Source of the DNA: Punica granatum
Lineage: Eukaryota; Streptophyta; Magnoliopsida; Myrtales; Lythraceae
Direction: 5' to 3'
Assembly: GCF_007655135.1 (NCBI RefSeq)
Contig: NC_045134.1
Location: 5,228,982-5,292,981 of the forward strand
Length of the DNA stretch: 64,000 nt
Below are positions 11,819 to 24,000 of this stretch, piece after piece (position 1 is the first letter of the stretch; each line of letters opens with the position of its first letter). The translations under genes were made by a program, and so were the position numbers. The notes beneath the pieces were generated by a model. That model saw only the letters and a program-made list of their open reading frames with translations, searched no databases and was not told the origin of the DNA.

Positions 11819-11827
11819 ATATATCTT

Positions 11828-13303
11828 TCTAGAATCTAAATCTCAGTAGAACTCGTATACCTTATTCACACCAAGTAAGAGATCGAAAGTAGAAAGAGAG
11901 GCATACCTGATCGAAGGAGTGAGCAAATTGAGAGTGAGAGTGAGAGGCCTACCTGATTGAGGAAAAAAAAATTATTCATTCGAACTCAATTCAAGAAGAT
12001 TAAATATTGAGATCGAGAGAGAATCACGGAGAGATCGAGAGAGAGGCGCACCTGATTGGAGTGAGATTGAGTTCGAGAGAAAATTAAGTATAGATCGAGA
12101 GAGAGGGGGGAAGGTATAGAGGGGAGACGATACTTGGGAATAAGGAGTAGAACAGTATATGTATTCCTACCCATCATTTATTTTCTCTGTCTCTTTGTTT
12201 TTTTCCATCCTTTTAGATTTTCTAAATACTCTATCCCATTTTCATAAAATTAATTAATTTAATCCTGATGGCTTCACCGAAAAATAGGCGATCATATTGT
12301 GGTCATTCTTAATTTCTACTTCAAATATTGATTTGTATTAATTATTTTTATTGACTGAAGTCATCACGCATGGGAAATGGAAATCTTATTTACCAAAATC
12401 ATCTCATATGGGAAATGAAAAATCGATGAATGGTGACATGGAGGTTTGTTTATTTCACAAAATCGAAGCAAGTTCATTCATCCAAATGGGGAAACAACAT
12501 TCATCCTTGCCCTTTCATCTCGGCAGTAACAACGTCGAAGTCTACGTTTGAGATAAATAGAACTTATATTTTACTGGAAAAATAAAGAAAACTTATATTG
12601 TTATATTTTATGTTTTATCGAGAGAAAAAAGGCCCCCAAGAACCCTTCGAATGTGGCAGAAACTTTGCATTCTCATAAAACGTATGCAATTTAATTAAGT
12701 CTATAATTTCTGAGCAGAAAAGTAAATTAAGGTCTACTGTGTTAATGGAGACATAAAAAAAGATGTATAAGTAAATTGTCTTTATTTTATTCATTCTTTT
12801 AGATTTTCTATAAATAATCTTCCCGTTTTCATAAAAATAGTTAATTAAATTTATCTTCTCAAGAATGAGTATTTAATATTTCTTTTTTGTTTATGGGTAA
12901 AGCTAATCTCTTGTGAGCTTCAATCAATAATGAGCTGGAGGTTTTCAAGCAATGGCCTTAATCTTCTCCCTATCGTTTTGTCATTATATATTATATATAG
13001 ATTGTCTTCTTTTTTTTAACAATGCAAAAAATTGAAAGGACAAAAAGAAAGTGGTTACAAAGGATTATGGTTGCCTAGGAAAAGGTATATACTTTTTTTG
13101 CAAATAGGCACACCTTATATATTTGATTGTTTTTTGCAAATTTACTTATTCATTGGGTTGGGTTTTACAGTATTAGAAAACTAAAACCAATAAATAAATA
13201 AAAAAGTAAAGCCACATTGTCTAAGATTATTCTGATGAGTATGTACCATGGATACTGCATTCAAAGAAAACCGAATTATGTGCGGTGACACTTCACATAT
13301 GAA
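11828..13303. other. Intergenic, purine-rich stretch then AT-rich
   Basis: 11870-12120 holds irregular GATCGAGAGAGA-type purine repeats; the rest is AT-rich. No gene supported: frames are short and lack splice-consistent extensions. Confidence 0.4.
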
Positions 13304-13632
13304 TTGATATATGAGCATATAAAATTTTCACTGGCCCTATCTCCGATCCAAAATTTAGAGCTGATAGGTTGCGGTACCAATTCTCTTATAAACTTGGGGA
13401 TTAGCCAAAGTTCCACACTCAGGGCAATAACATGGGCGCACTTTGGCTGCCCTCAACAAAGAGATATTGACTTAGCACGGTATGAGCCTACATGGAAATG
13501 CAGAAGGATAATTTACTTTGATACCATATAAAATTTTCACGGAGCCTATAAACTATTATGCTCATCTCCAATATAAAAACTCGAGCTGATTGGTTGTGGT
13601 AATCAATTTTTTATAAATTTGTGATTTAATTC
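13304..13632 (-). mobile_element. TRIM-like miniature LTR element
   Basis: Two direct repeats of about 100-110 bp (about 13311-13410 and 13522-13632) share CATATAAAATTTTCAC, a GAGCTGATNGGTTG core and TATAAA(C/T)TT. Just inside the right repeat, on the minus strand, is TGGTATCAAAGTA (13514-13526), like the initiator-Met tRNA primer-binding site of plant LTR elements. The interior is only about 100 bp. This fits a terminal-repeat retrotransposon in miniature, minus-oriented; repeat identity is moderate, so it is old. Confidence 0.5.
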
Positions 13633-14924
13633 TCAGCCAGAGCAATTCCATAGATTCATCATGGGGTTAAAATTACACAATATATAAGAATCCAAAATGT
13701 GACACCTTTTGAAAAATTTCGCCCGGTTTTCTTGAATCTTTCATTTTTTGCAGACTATTATCTCAATATTTTTTTTATTACTTTCGCTTTATTTCATTTT
13801 AGTTTATTTTTGTTGATTTCAGCAAAGAGGGGGGGGGGGGGGAGGAGTTAAAGATCTATTTTATTGAAGCTGAAGGACGTCCCAAAGGCTAATACACCTG
13901 AAAACACAATTTAGAAAGAAACTTTGCAATATATCCTAGGTTTAATAGCAAAGGCATGCATGCCTTGTGTAATACTAAAATCTAGAACATAAGATTCTAC
14001 CCAAGAAAAAATTCTACAACATAAGACTAAGTCAAATATCTCCAGTTGTCCTAAAGAGGGCATATATTCATAATTGTTGGTCCCTTTTATATAGTTTCCT
14101 TCGCAGCAGCCGCATATGTAGTTGCTCCAATAGACGTGGCTTTAATGATCACAGAGGATACTGTACATATTGCATATCTTAGAAGGCAATTTGGCCTCTC
14201 CTGTCTCTGTGTATTAGGCAAGAGGCCGAGTTGTCTCTGAATTTTCCACTTCACGAAAACAACATACACGAACTGTACTTGTTAGTTGTTACATTAGCTA
14301 GCTTTGTTTGGGTTGAAGACATTAGAGGGAAAGGAAGGGAATCTCGATTTCCCTCCCTTTTCCGTCCAATATCCGCAACCCAAACAAAGGGTTAGTCTTA
14401 TAGCGATCGGGAGTATCGGGGTTCTCAATCCTCACCTTGTAAAAATATCTCATGAGGTATTCAAAAACGGTTTGCTGCAGAGTGAAATAATCACTGTGAC
14501 TATAGCCAATATGAATTATGAATGAAACAGTAACAGAACACAAATCTTGTCACATGAAATATTAACCCTACATAACATAAGAAAGTTATAAGCTGAACGT
14601 ATTCATTAAAATAACTCATGAAATATATATTTTGTGGGAAAACAAAAGCCACAAAAAAATTAAATATTTCTAGCTCATCAAGTAAGAAATTGTAAGATTC
14701 AATTATAAAATTTTATGAAAATCAAGTTCCATTATTCATGATTAACTAATATGCAGTCCTTTATCTATGCTAATAATCTCTTTATGTGACAATTGCCCGA
14801 TCTTTTCGGTACGTATCATATTATTAAGGCCTATAACAAAACCATAGCAGTGTTCACTTACCAGGTAAAACCTTTATTCCATACAGTCTACGAAGCATGC
14901 GAGAGTCGCTTCGAGGAAGAATTT

Positions 14925-15015
14925 AACTCCGATCGGATCAGTGATATCCCAGAAGAATCATGAGAAGATCAATTCCTCGACAATTGTTTTGGTACATCAC
15001 TGACCGATGAGAGTT
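14925..15015. other. Conserved hairpin, copy B (miRNA-precursor-like)
   Basis: Second copy of the hairpin seen at 7800-7894: arm 14925-14966 pairs with arm about 14973-15015 around a very short loop. The base of the stem (AACTCCGATCGGATCAGTGA with TCACTGACCGATGAGAGTT) is identical in both copies; changes cluster toward the loop. It lies about 0.75 kb upstream of the TTLL12 start codon. Confidence 0.5.
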
Positions 15016-15359
15016 GCAACTCTTGTAACGGAGAAGTCCTGATGAATGATACCTCCATCTCTACAGAAAAATGTTCAGCAAAAATTATCAATTAAACGAG
15101 AATCTAACAATGCATTTTTGAGAAAATAAATCAGTTCAATCATCGACAAAATTTCTCTTTACGACAACGACGACAGTAAAATATGGACATGATCTTCCCT
15201 ACGTAATAACCCTAGAAGAAAATGCAGAGAGGAGAGAACTAGGAAATCTGCTATGGAAATGAGAAAAACCAAGAGCAGAGATCAGTGGAGGAATCATGGC
15301 TAGGTCTAAATGGATTTGCCGGTAGGTCTATATCATGATGTATTTTATACTACTCGTCG

Positions 15360-15400
15360 CACGTGATTGTGCATTTCATATATAATACTTGCACGTGCAA
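15360..15400 (+). promoter_or_regulatory. G-box pair and TATA-like element upstream of TTLL12
   Basis: Two CACGTG G-boxes (15360-15365 and 15392-15397, the second inside palindromic GCACGTGC) flank a TATATAATA stretch at about 15379. Copy A keeps only the second (9457-9462); the first has become CAAGTG there. G-boxes are bZIP/bHLH sites. Promoter function is inferred. Confidence 0.4.
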
Positions 15401-15750
15401 CCTAAATCTCACGCGTATGTTACTAGTAGGCGCAATTAATTAGAGATTAAGGGTGATGACCACAACTGGTGTCACAACAACACACTATCTGTAAGTATCC
15501 AGCAAAAAAAAACACACACATACTTATCTGTAAGTTGCATGTAATGAAATAAAATTCGGAAGAAAGGGAAAATTGCAAATAAAGAAGTTCAGGGAGTAAA
15601 CTGACATGAGATGAGAGTTCAGGTGGTGAAGTTGAAATTAACTCTCAGCTGCAGAAACCCCACAAAAACCTCTGGAAGAACAAACAAGAGCAAGAGGAAC
15701 CTGCGAGAGCCCGACACAGTCGAACACTCAGCTGGCCAAATTTCAGCGAT

Positions 15751-18700
15751 ATGGCTTCTGTACCCAACAAAATCCGAACTTTTGATGATTTCGTGAGGGT
15801 TCACGAGCTGCTGCTGACGGCCACGGGGCTGCCGCCGCAGCTGCACGGGCCGCTGTTCGAGAAGCTGTCGGCCGAGACATTCGATGGAGGCGCCTACTTC
15901 CAAATCGAGCCCGCCGATGATGAGGGACGGCAGAGGAGGCTGGTGATGACGGCGGACTTCATGGGCAAAGATTCCAACGTCTTCCTAGTCGACCATGCCT
16001 GGACTTTTCGGCTCTCCGATGCTTACAAACAGGTCAGTCCTCCATCTCTTCTTACATCACAGCTCGCATTGGGAGCATCTTCCTCATCCGTTTTGATTAA
16101 TGTGCTGGGAAATTTGTTGCTAAATTGAGCCGAAGGTAGTTGAGTTGAGTGGGGGTGACGACCTTTATGTCATGGGGAGCTATGTCTCATTGCTGCGATT
16201 GGCTTCATTGGATATTTTTTGCTGCTCGAAGCCTGATGTTTTCCGGGTGGTTTCAGCTTCAGGAAGTTCCGGGTTTGGCTCAGAGGATGGGTTCTATAAT
16301 GTGTGTGGACATAGATTTGGATACTGATGCTGAAGCGGCAAATTATCCTCTGGATGCTCATTCTCACGAGGATGTGGTAAAAGTGAGTGCTGCTGATTTG
16401 GTAGCGGAGGAACTCACTAAAGCTAAGGAGAATGGTGACAGCGTGCGGTGGTTGGAGCTCGAGGAGCTTGACATCAATGATGAAACACTTGTGTCACTCA
16501 ATTTATCTAGTAAATTCCCGGTCTGTCCTCACTATTAGTTCGGTTTTTCGATCTTCGGTATATCGAGGAAATTATAATCTTTGTATAATGTCAATGAACT
16601 TGCTTTGCTTTCATTGCTTTAGGATTTGCTTGCTCTCAGCCTGTGTTGTAACAAGCTTGAAAGTGTGGATGTTGTGGCCCGTGAAGTCGCGAAGTTCAAT
16701 AAGCTGAGAGCTCTCTGGCTTAATGATAATCCAATTACAAACATATCGTATGTTTGTTATCACTCTCAGACTCTCTCTTTACCCTCTCTTCACATTTGCA
16801 ATTTTAGTTAATCGAGCAGAAACTTACGATCTTACCTTTCAGTGATGGCTATGTGACAGATAAAATCCTCCAGGCATCTCCAAAGCTAGAAATTCTTAAC
16901 TCGCATTTTACCCGTAATTTTGGTCAATGGGCATTGGCATTTTGTGGAGGATTATATGACAAGGACAATCCAGGCCATCCTGTTGAAAGTGACCACCACC
17001 CTTTGCAGAGCGTGACATCTCTTGACCTCTCAAACAGATGCATTCACAATCTTGTAGACAGCAAGGTCAGGACATAGCAGTCTTTTCATTCTTTCGATTT
17101 TTGTGTTATATGCACTTGTGAAGCCCTTTTGATCAAATTTGGTTACTTAATATTGTGCCACTTTCAATGCAATTGCAGGCATTTTCACCTGCTGAGATGC
17201 CATCTCTCTCTCATCTGAACCTTCGGGGTAATCCCCTCAATGAGAATTCTGCCAGTGATATGCTCAAAGTACTGGAGGGGTTTCCTACTCTTAATTCTCT
17301 TGAGGTATGTTCTGTTATTGTTGGTCTTTTGAAGGTTAGTTTTAAAAATTAGTAACAGATGTGAAAAGGAAGAAATAAGTGCATTACAGATAGGATTATA
17401 GACAATATTTCCTATTTCTTTTAGGTGGATATCCCTGGGCCTCTTGGAGAAAGTGCCATAATGCTTCTAGAATCTCTGCCGAATCTCTCTCAACTCAATG
17501 GTGTCGATGCTGCAAAAATACTGGAGGCCGGGAGGCACATCATTGATTCTATTCTGGAACCACGTCTGCCTGAGTGGACCCTAGGAGAGCCCCTTGTGGA
17601 TCGCATCACTAACGCAATGTGGTTATATCTGATGACATATAGGCTTGCCAATGAAGAGAAGATTGATGAGACGTCAGTGTGGTATGTAACACAATTCTGC
17701 TTTCTTCTTTGACTGTCCAATTTAGTACTCGACTTTGACCATTCCCAAACTCATTGAACTGGGGGGAGGGTAACATTTTTGCAATGCAAGGATGTGTATG
17801 GGATTTGCCAAATATAGGCATGAACAGCTGTTCAAATGTGCTCTTGGATTTAGCTCAATAGGGGGTTAGGGATCTAGTTTTCAATATAATGTTGAACTGA
17901 ACCCAACTACAGTCTTGCAAATGCAAGATTTGACTTGTTCAGAAACATTGTTACGCAAGGACCATGTTTGTTAAGTACCTTCTGATGTTGGAGAATTGGA
18001 TTCTAAATTTCCATGCAGCATTCCTGTCGTTTTATTTCTTCGGTTGGCATTATGTATTCTTATTGTGCTGCACTTAGGTATGTGATGGATGAGCTGGGAT
18101 CCGCTCTGCGACACAGTGATGAGCCCAATTTCATGGTCGCTCCTTTTCTCTACATGCCAGAAGGGAAACTCTCGTCTGCTGTGAGGTTGTTAACATATTG
18201 TTTGTAAGTTTCATGGTTACTAAAATACTTTCAGTGCTTTACTTATTTCATTTTCCGTTCTGTTTCGTTAGCTTTTCTTTGCTATGGCCAATTCGGGACT
18301 TAGTGAAGGGCGATGAATGCACTCGAGACTTTCTTTACGGGATTGGGGAGGACAAACAGCGTTCTGCCCGACTCACCGCTTGGTTTCAAACACCACAAAA
18401 TTACTTCATCCATGTAATTCCCCAAGTTTAAAGTGTATCCATGTATTATTGCTTATATTTGGTTCCGAAATAACTTGTATTTCTTTTTCTTCCCTCCTTC
18501 AGGAGTATGAGAAGCATCGTCAGAATTTAGACTCGAGAAGTTTAACTCCAGCATCCTCGGAGGCCCCCTCAACTAGAAGCTTACTTAAAGGCGATAAAAG
18601 TGTTCTACGTGTGTACACTGATATACCTCACGTTGAAGAATTTTTGACTAGGCCTGAATTTGTAATTAGTAAGTACATTAAATTGATTGCGGTTTCTAGT

Positions 18701-20586
18701 CGTTTTAGAATTCTTCAACCAAAAGAAGGTTAATTTTCAGAGTTGGTGACTTACATTTTCAGTATGTGGGAAGTAATGATATGGAATAGGACATAAGAAA
18801 CAAACCATTGAAATAAAAACTATGAAATTACATCATATTATTCCGAAGAATGTATTCACTTTTGATCTTTAATACTGCATCATTCTATAGGGTAGTCTAA
18901 GTAAATCCGTTTGACTTCACAGCATCAGACCCAACGGGTGCAGATATAATTTGGACGAGTTTGCAAGTGGACGAAGATATGAAGAAAACCACAGGAATTA
19001 CCGATCAGCAATACATAAACCAGTTCCCTTTCGAAGCATGTCTTGTTATGAAACATCATTTAGCCGAGACGGTTCAAAAGGTAACTGACCTTGTTCTGTT
19101 CAAAACATTTGAAGTTATGATATTGATATCATTGTTTAATTCATCCTAATAGTATTTTAGTAATTCTGTGTGCCGCTTTCCTTCTTGAACAGGCTTACGG
19201 ATCGCCTGAATGGTTGCAGCCTACTTACAACCTTGAAACACATCTGACGCAACTAATTGGCAACTATTATGTTCGGGAAAGAGACGGACTTAACAATCTT
19301 TGGATCTTGAAACCTTGGAATATGGCACGAACTATTGATACGACTGTCACAAGTAATATATCTGCAATTATCCGTGTTATGGAGACGGGTCCAAAGATAT
19401 GTCAGAAGTATATAGAACACCCTGCTCTGTTCAATGGAAGGAAGTTCGACCTCCGCTTCATTGTGTTGGTCCGAAGTATGAACCCCTTGGAAATATTTCT
19501 CGCTGATATATTCTGGGTAATGCTTTCTCTAACTTTGGGCCATATTCTCAGTACCTTATTTCAGTGCTCGTTATCCACATTTCACATTCTGTAGTAAAAC
19601 TGCGGAGGACATGGTTCAGGCTGTTCAGTTCTGGCCAGAATCGAAATCAAACAACTTTAAGATACAAAACCGGAAACTGAACCCAACCATCAAGCAAACT
19701 AACCTCTTTTTTTTTTTTTTTTTTTGGGGGGGTGGGGGTGGGGGGGTTGTTTGAAAGAAATACTAACTTTTTATTTTTGGATGTTTTCTGGTCCATCATC
19801 AGTGCTCATTCAGTAAATTGTTGAATTCTGCAGGTTCGGTTGGCAAATAATCAATATTCTTTGGACCGGCACAGCCTTTTCGAGTACGAAACTCACTTCA
19901 CCGTTATGGTATGTTCTCTTTCTATTTCTTAGTTTGGAAGAGGTGTCACGGGAAACTATTGACCATCCAATCTCATGCTTTGCAGAATTATCGAGGGACA
20001 ATCAATCACAAGAACACGAACGAGTTTGTGAAGGAGTTTGAAGAGGAGCATGGAGGTACCAGAGATCTCTTTCTTTCATTTATTTTTATTTTTATTTGCT
20101 CAAAGAGATCTCATTCTTTTATGTTTCTTCTTCTTCCTCAATTAAGTAGAGGCGCTCACCATAGACTCGTGCTCTGCTGCAGTTAAATGGTTGGATATTC
20201 ACGAGAGAATAAGGAAAATGGTCAGATCAGTTTTCGAGGCAGCTGCAGGAGTCCACCCTGAGATGCACAGCCCAATGTCTAGGGCAATTTATGGCATTGA
20301 TGTGATGCTCGATAGCAATTTTCGGCCCAAGCTGTTGGAGGTTCATAAGCTTCTTTCATTGTTTTCTCTTTTGTATTGCATTTTCATGTTCTTCTTGTTT
20401 AATTCCGAGCTCTCTGCGGGTTTCTTTATGGCACAGATCACATACTGTCCTGACTGTACAAGAGCTTGCAAGTACGATATGGAAGCAGTAGATGGAAAAG
20501 GCAGAATAATCAAAGCCAGCAATTTCTTTAACTATGTGTTTGGCTGTCTCTTCTTGAATGAAACCGCTCATGTGAGTCCATTGTGA
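15751..20586 (+). CDS. TTLL12: Tubulin-tyrosine-ligase-like protein 12 (TTLL12) homologue, 15 exons, 875 aa
   Basis: Exons: 15751-16032, 16257-16520, 16623-16747, 16843-17065, 17179-17304, 17425-17681, 18078-18185, 18272-18413, 18503-18668, 18923-19080, 19193-19516, 19834-19908, 19986-20055, 20183-20340, 20437-20586; GT-AG and phase-consistent, 2628 nt. Layout: N-terminal region (MASVPNKIRTFDDF...), leucine-rich repeat-like middle (LVSLNLSSKF, LRALWLNDNPITN, LSHLNLRGNPLNE) and C-terminal TTL domain (NLWILKPWNMARTIDT, RKFDLRFIVLVRS, YGIDVMLDSNFRPKLLE) ending CLFLNETAHVSPL. The TTL family attaches amino acids to tubulin tails; human TTLL12 is considered a pseudo-ligase. Here the usual LLEVN of active ligases reads LLEIT, which also suggests inactivity. 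Intron 11 has a T-run followed by a G-run at about 19709-19747. It converges on FIP1 with 425 bp between stops. Confidence 0.9.
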
Positions 20587-21011
20587 TCATCGCATGTATG
20601 TCGCTTCAAGTTTACATTTACGAGCTTGAATTTTGGCGGTGTGTCGTTGTTTACATGTCATATGGTTTTGTATTGCATGTACTTGGAACTTGGAAAAAGC
20701 TTTTGTCCTTTAACTTGAGCTCGTCCCTATCTTTCTTACACAAATCACAGATTGATAAATAACTGCCTCGACAAATTCTGTCATTAACAACAAAGAAAGC
20801 ATACACGATAGCATTTTCATGCATCAAAAGCTCCTCTAATGATCAATAACTCGAATTCCCCTATAGTTCAATCTGTTGTCCATTGTACAAGAAAGCCTTG
20901 AAAGCCAAAAGATGACACTTAACTACTTGAAACAGAAGCTGTACACAAGCTCGGTTAGAAAAAGAAACTGAGAAATTCTCTGCTGTCAAGGGGCAGCAGT
21001 CATGTCCCTTC

Positions 21012-24000
21012 TCACTTCTTTGATTGGTTCGTTGGCGATGAAGAGATCTTCTTTTGCAGATCGAGGTTATTCATCCTCTCGATCTCAAGGGCTCGTTCAA
21101 GCTATTAAATGCATCAGATTTCCAAATCATCAGAAGAAAGTCAAAACCACTAAATCGAGAACATCCAGCTGAGAAAACATGTTAATTTTCTTTCTGATGA
21201 ATTACAAGCAGATCGACAGATCAAACTCGTATACTTCACCCATATAAAAATCTATATTATGAAGATCTTTCTACAGAAATCTGTTTTTATCAGAAAAATT
21301 CTTCCAGATTGCACAATATCTATGAGTAATCAAAGATATCATAGTTGATGGTATCGTACCTTTGCCGCCCGAGCACTCCACTCTCCCAGGATAGCTCTCA
21401 GCCTCTCATTCTCTTCAATATACTGCAAAGAAACCATAATATAGCCAATTATCATCAAATTCTGCTCCTCTATCTTGCTAGAAGGTTTAAGCGTTTTATG
21501 AGATTCATCAGTTTTCAAAAGTGGCATACAACTGGTACCTTCAGTTAGGTTTACTGCGCCTACAAAAATCAGTCAACTACTGATACGGACAAAAGAATTA
21601 CTCGGTGATCCACCAGGAAAGGAAGAACCATATTGTTATTGCCAAAATCTGTCCAAGTGACGCTCTTTATGGCATTGTGCTTGAAGAGGAAACCTCCACA
21701 TCGGATAAAAAGTTCCTCTATTAAAGTCATTATTTTATAATCTCATGGAGCATTTACAAGCCAAAAAACTTGATGTCCTGTCTAGTTTCCATGTTAGTAA
21801 TATAAAGGTATTCCATAACTGCTATGTTGATAAGAGATTTACCTACATTATAGCTCTGAAAGCAACAAAAATGAACAGCACAGATCCATTCCCCATACCT
21901 GGTTGTTCGTCGTACGAACACGCTGTATCTCAGAGTCCCTCTCAGCTATCAAGGAACGAGCAAGCCTTAGCTCAGATTGCAACTGATTCATCTGCAGTTA
22001 CAGGGAAAAAAATGAAATATAAACTCATTTATGCAGTTTAGAATATTCTCGCAATGGGATGCATAATAATACTATCTGCATTCAAGTTTGATTGATAAGT
22101 GTCATATCTATGGATCTTGTGTGATGGCTTTAGCCTTCAATTACCAATCCCGTCACTGAGTGGATAATTACTAGGAATCAAACCAGAAAGAGATTCTGTT
22201 CTATTGTATCTTACGCCTTGGGATACATCCATTTCACGAGAACTGTTAAATAGAATTATATTTCTCTGTGTTAAGTATCAACAAGAATATGCACCCATAA
22301 GTCGTCAAATGCTTCTCTCTCTCTCTCTCTCTCTAAGCTGATTCGTGATCAGTGTAAAAGAATGTCAAGAGCTATTCCCAGTGCAAGCGCTTTTTTTAAA
22401 ACTAGAAAAACGATATGCACAAAACAAAAGGAACCATGATTCTGGGCAAAGGCGAGCTTCACAAATAGTTTCAGTCAAAAATGAAGCGTGAGATAGTATG
22501 TTGTTTACTGCTTGATCTTCAGCAGCTTTAAACATTACCTCAGCAGAAAGAGTCCTCAGTTCTTGATCACGAGCAGCCAATAGATGCGCAAGATCAACCT
22601 GCAAAAGAACCAGAAAGATAATCACTATCTTGCATGGTAAACACTGATGCATCATCTCCAACTAGATAACACATCGTAGAGCTGGATTGTCTTCCGAGAG
22701 GAAGCTTAACTTTAAGAGATAAATGCTGCGGTTAAACTCAGAACCCGAGATTTAATGATATTGTTACCTGAGGTGTGCTCCCATCATCAGTGCGCTCATA
22801 CTTGCTAAGGGATTCCTGCAATCGGAGAATCTGCAGCAGCCACATTTAACTTGTGAATTTTGATTGGAAAATTGCGAGACTGAACTAACAAATAAATGGA
22901 ATCAGTCAGTTCACAGCCTATAGCTTAATTATCGAGAAGAAATCAGAAGGTTTATGGGCATCTACCTCCTCACTCAAAAAATGAAGGTTCTCACGCTGAT
23001 ATTGCAGCAAGGCCATCTGCTGGTCAGAGAGCCGTCCCCCATCATACCTATGGCAAAACCATTTTTGAGTTTCACAAAGTCATTTTATTGCAATAAACCA
23101 AGTAAAATATTCTGCAACAGACATTAAAAAAACTCTACTTTCAGGAAGCATGACATGTGCAATTCCACACGTCCCAAAAGAAATTGTAATTCCACACCTC
23201 TTAAAGAGGATCCAGGTTGATTACATGAAAAAGAAAAGATCATTTGTAAGTTTAAAGAATGAATACCTTACACCTTCCAAGGAACTTGACTGTTGAAGTG
23301 GAGAATATAGAGACTTCAAGACATCAGGCTGGGAATTAAGTGAATTGTACTGATGCACGTATCCTACAATAACAAACATAAAAAATAATAAAAAATAACA
23401 AAAAAATAAAAAGTAACTAACTCCATTAAGTAAGGAAAAAGAAAAGGTATAAGGTAGGTTTGAAGACATCTCTGCTTGCTGTAACATCCTACTTCCATTA
23501 ACGAAGGATGTAAACAAAATCTTATAGCATAAACATTTTATATGCTAGTGCCTGGTGTAGCCTTAGCATAGGAATGTTGTAACAAACTATCTAATGAACC
23601 TTCAAACTCTACAAAACATGCAAAAAAGCATATCAAAATCAGAAAAACTTTCATGCTTTGGAGCTTCCCAGGAAGTTCTGAATATGTGTTTAAACTCACC
23701 AATATAGATACTCAAAAAAGAACCAGCACATATTGCTTCAACGATCATTATAATCCTGCACAATCAGCAAAGAGAACCGGAAAGGAATTTAGGAAGGTAC
23801 TGTTAATGCAAAATCTGTTGTTCAGCTTAAATCTCTCATGGAACATATCAATATGCAGAAAAATGAGAAGAAAATAATGGTTAGGGCATTCATCGTATTA
23901 TAACTATGCAAATGAACTTCTTAACTATAACGTGGAAACACTTTCGGGAAAAAGAAAAACAATTTAAAATAGAAAAGAAATTCTAAGAGATAGTCATACC

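Larger units (their letters stand above)
13690..15735. repeat. Segmental duplication copy B: upstream region and 5' leader of TTLL12
   Basis: Partner of 3710-9790 (landmarks listed there). It lacks the LINE and Helitron-like insertions and so shows the pre-insertion arrangement. It runs directly into the live TTLL12 start codon at 15751. A run of G (about 13829-13841) lies near the left end. Confidence 0.85.

Noticed and set aside
14087..14269. 60-codon minus-strand frame (MYVVFVKWK...)
   Set aside because: The corresponding part of copy A (4030-4140) does not keep the frame or the protein, so it is unlikely to be coding.
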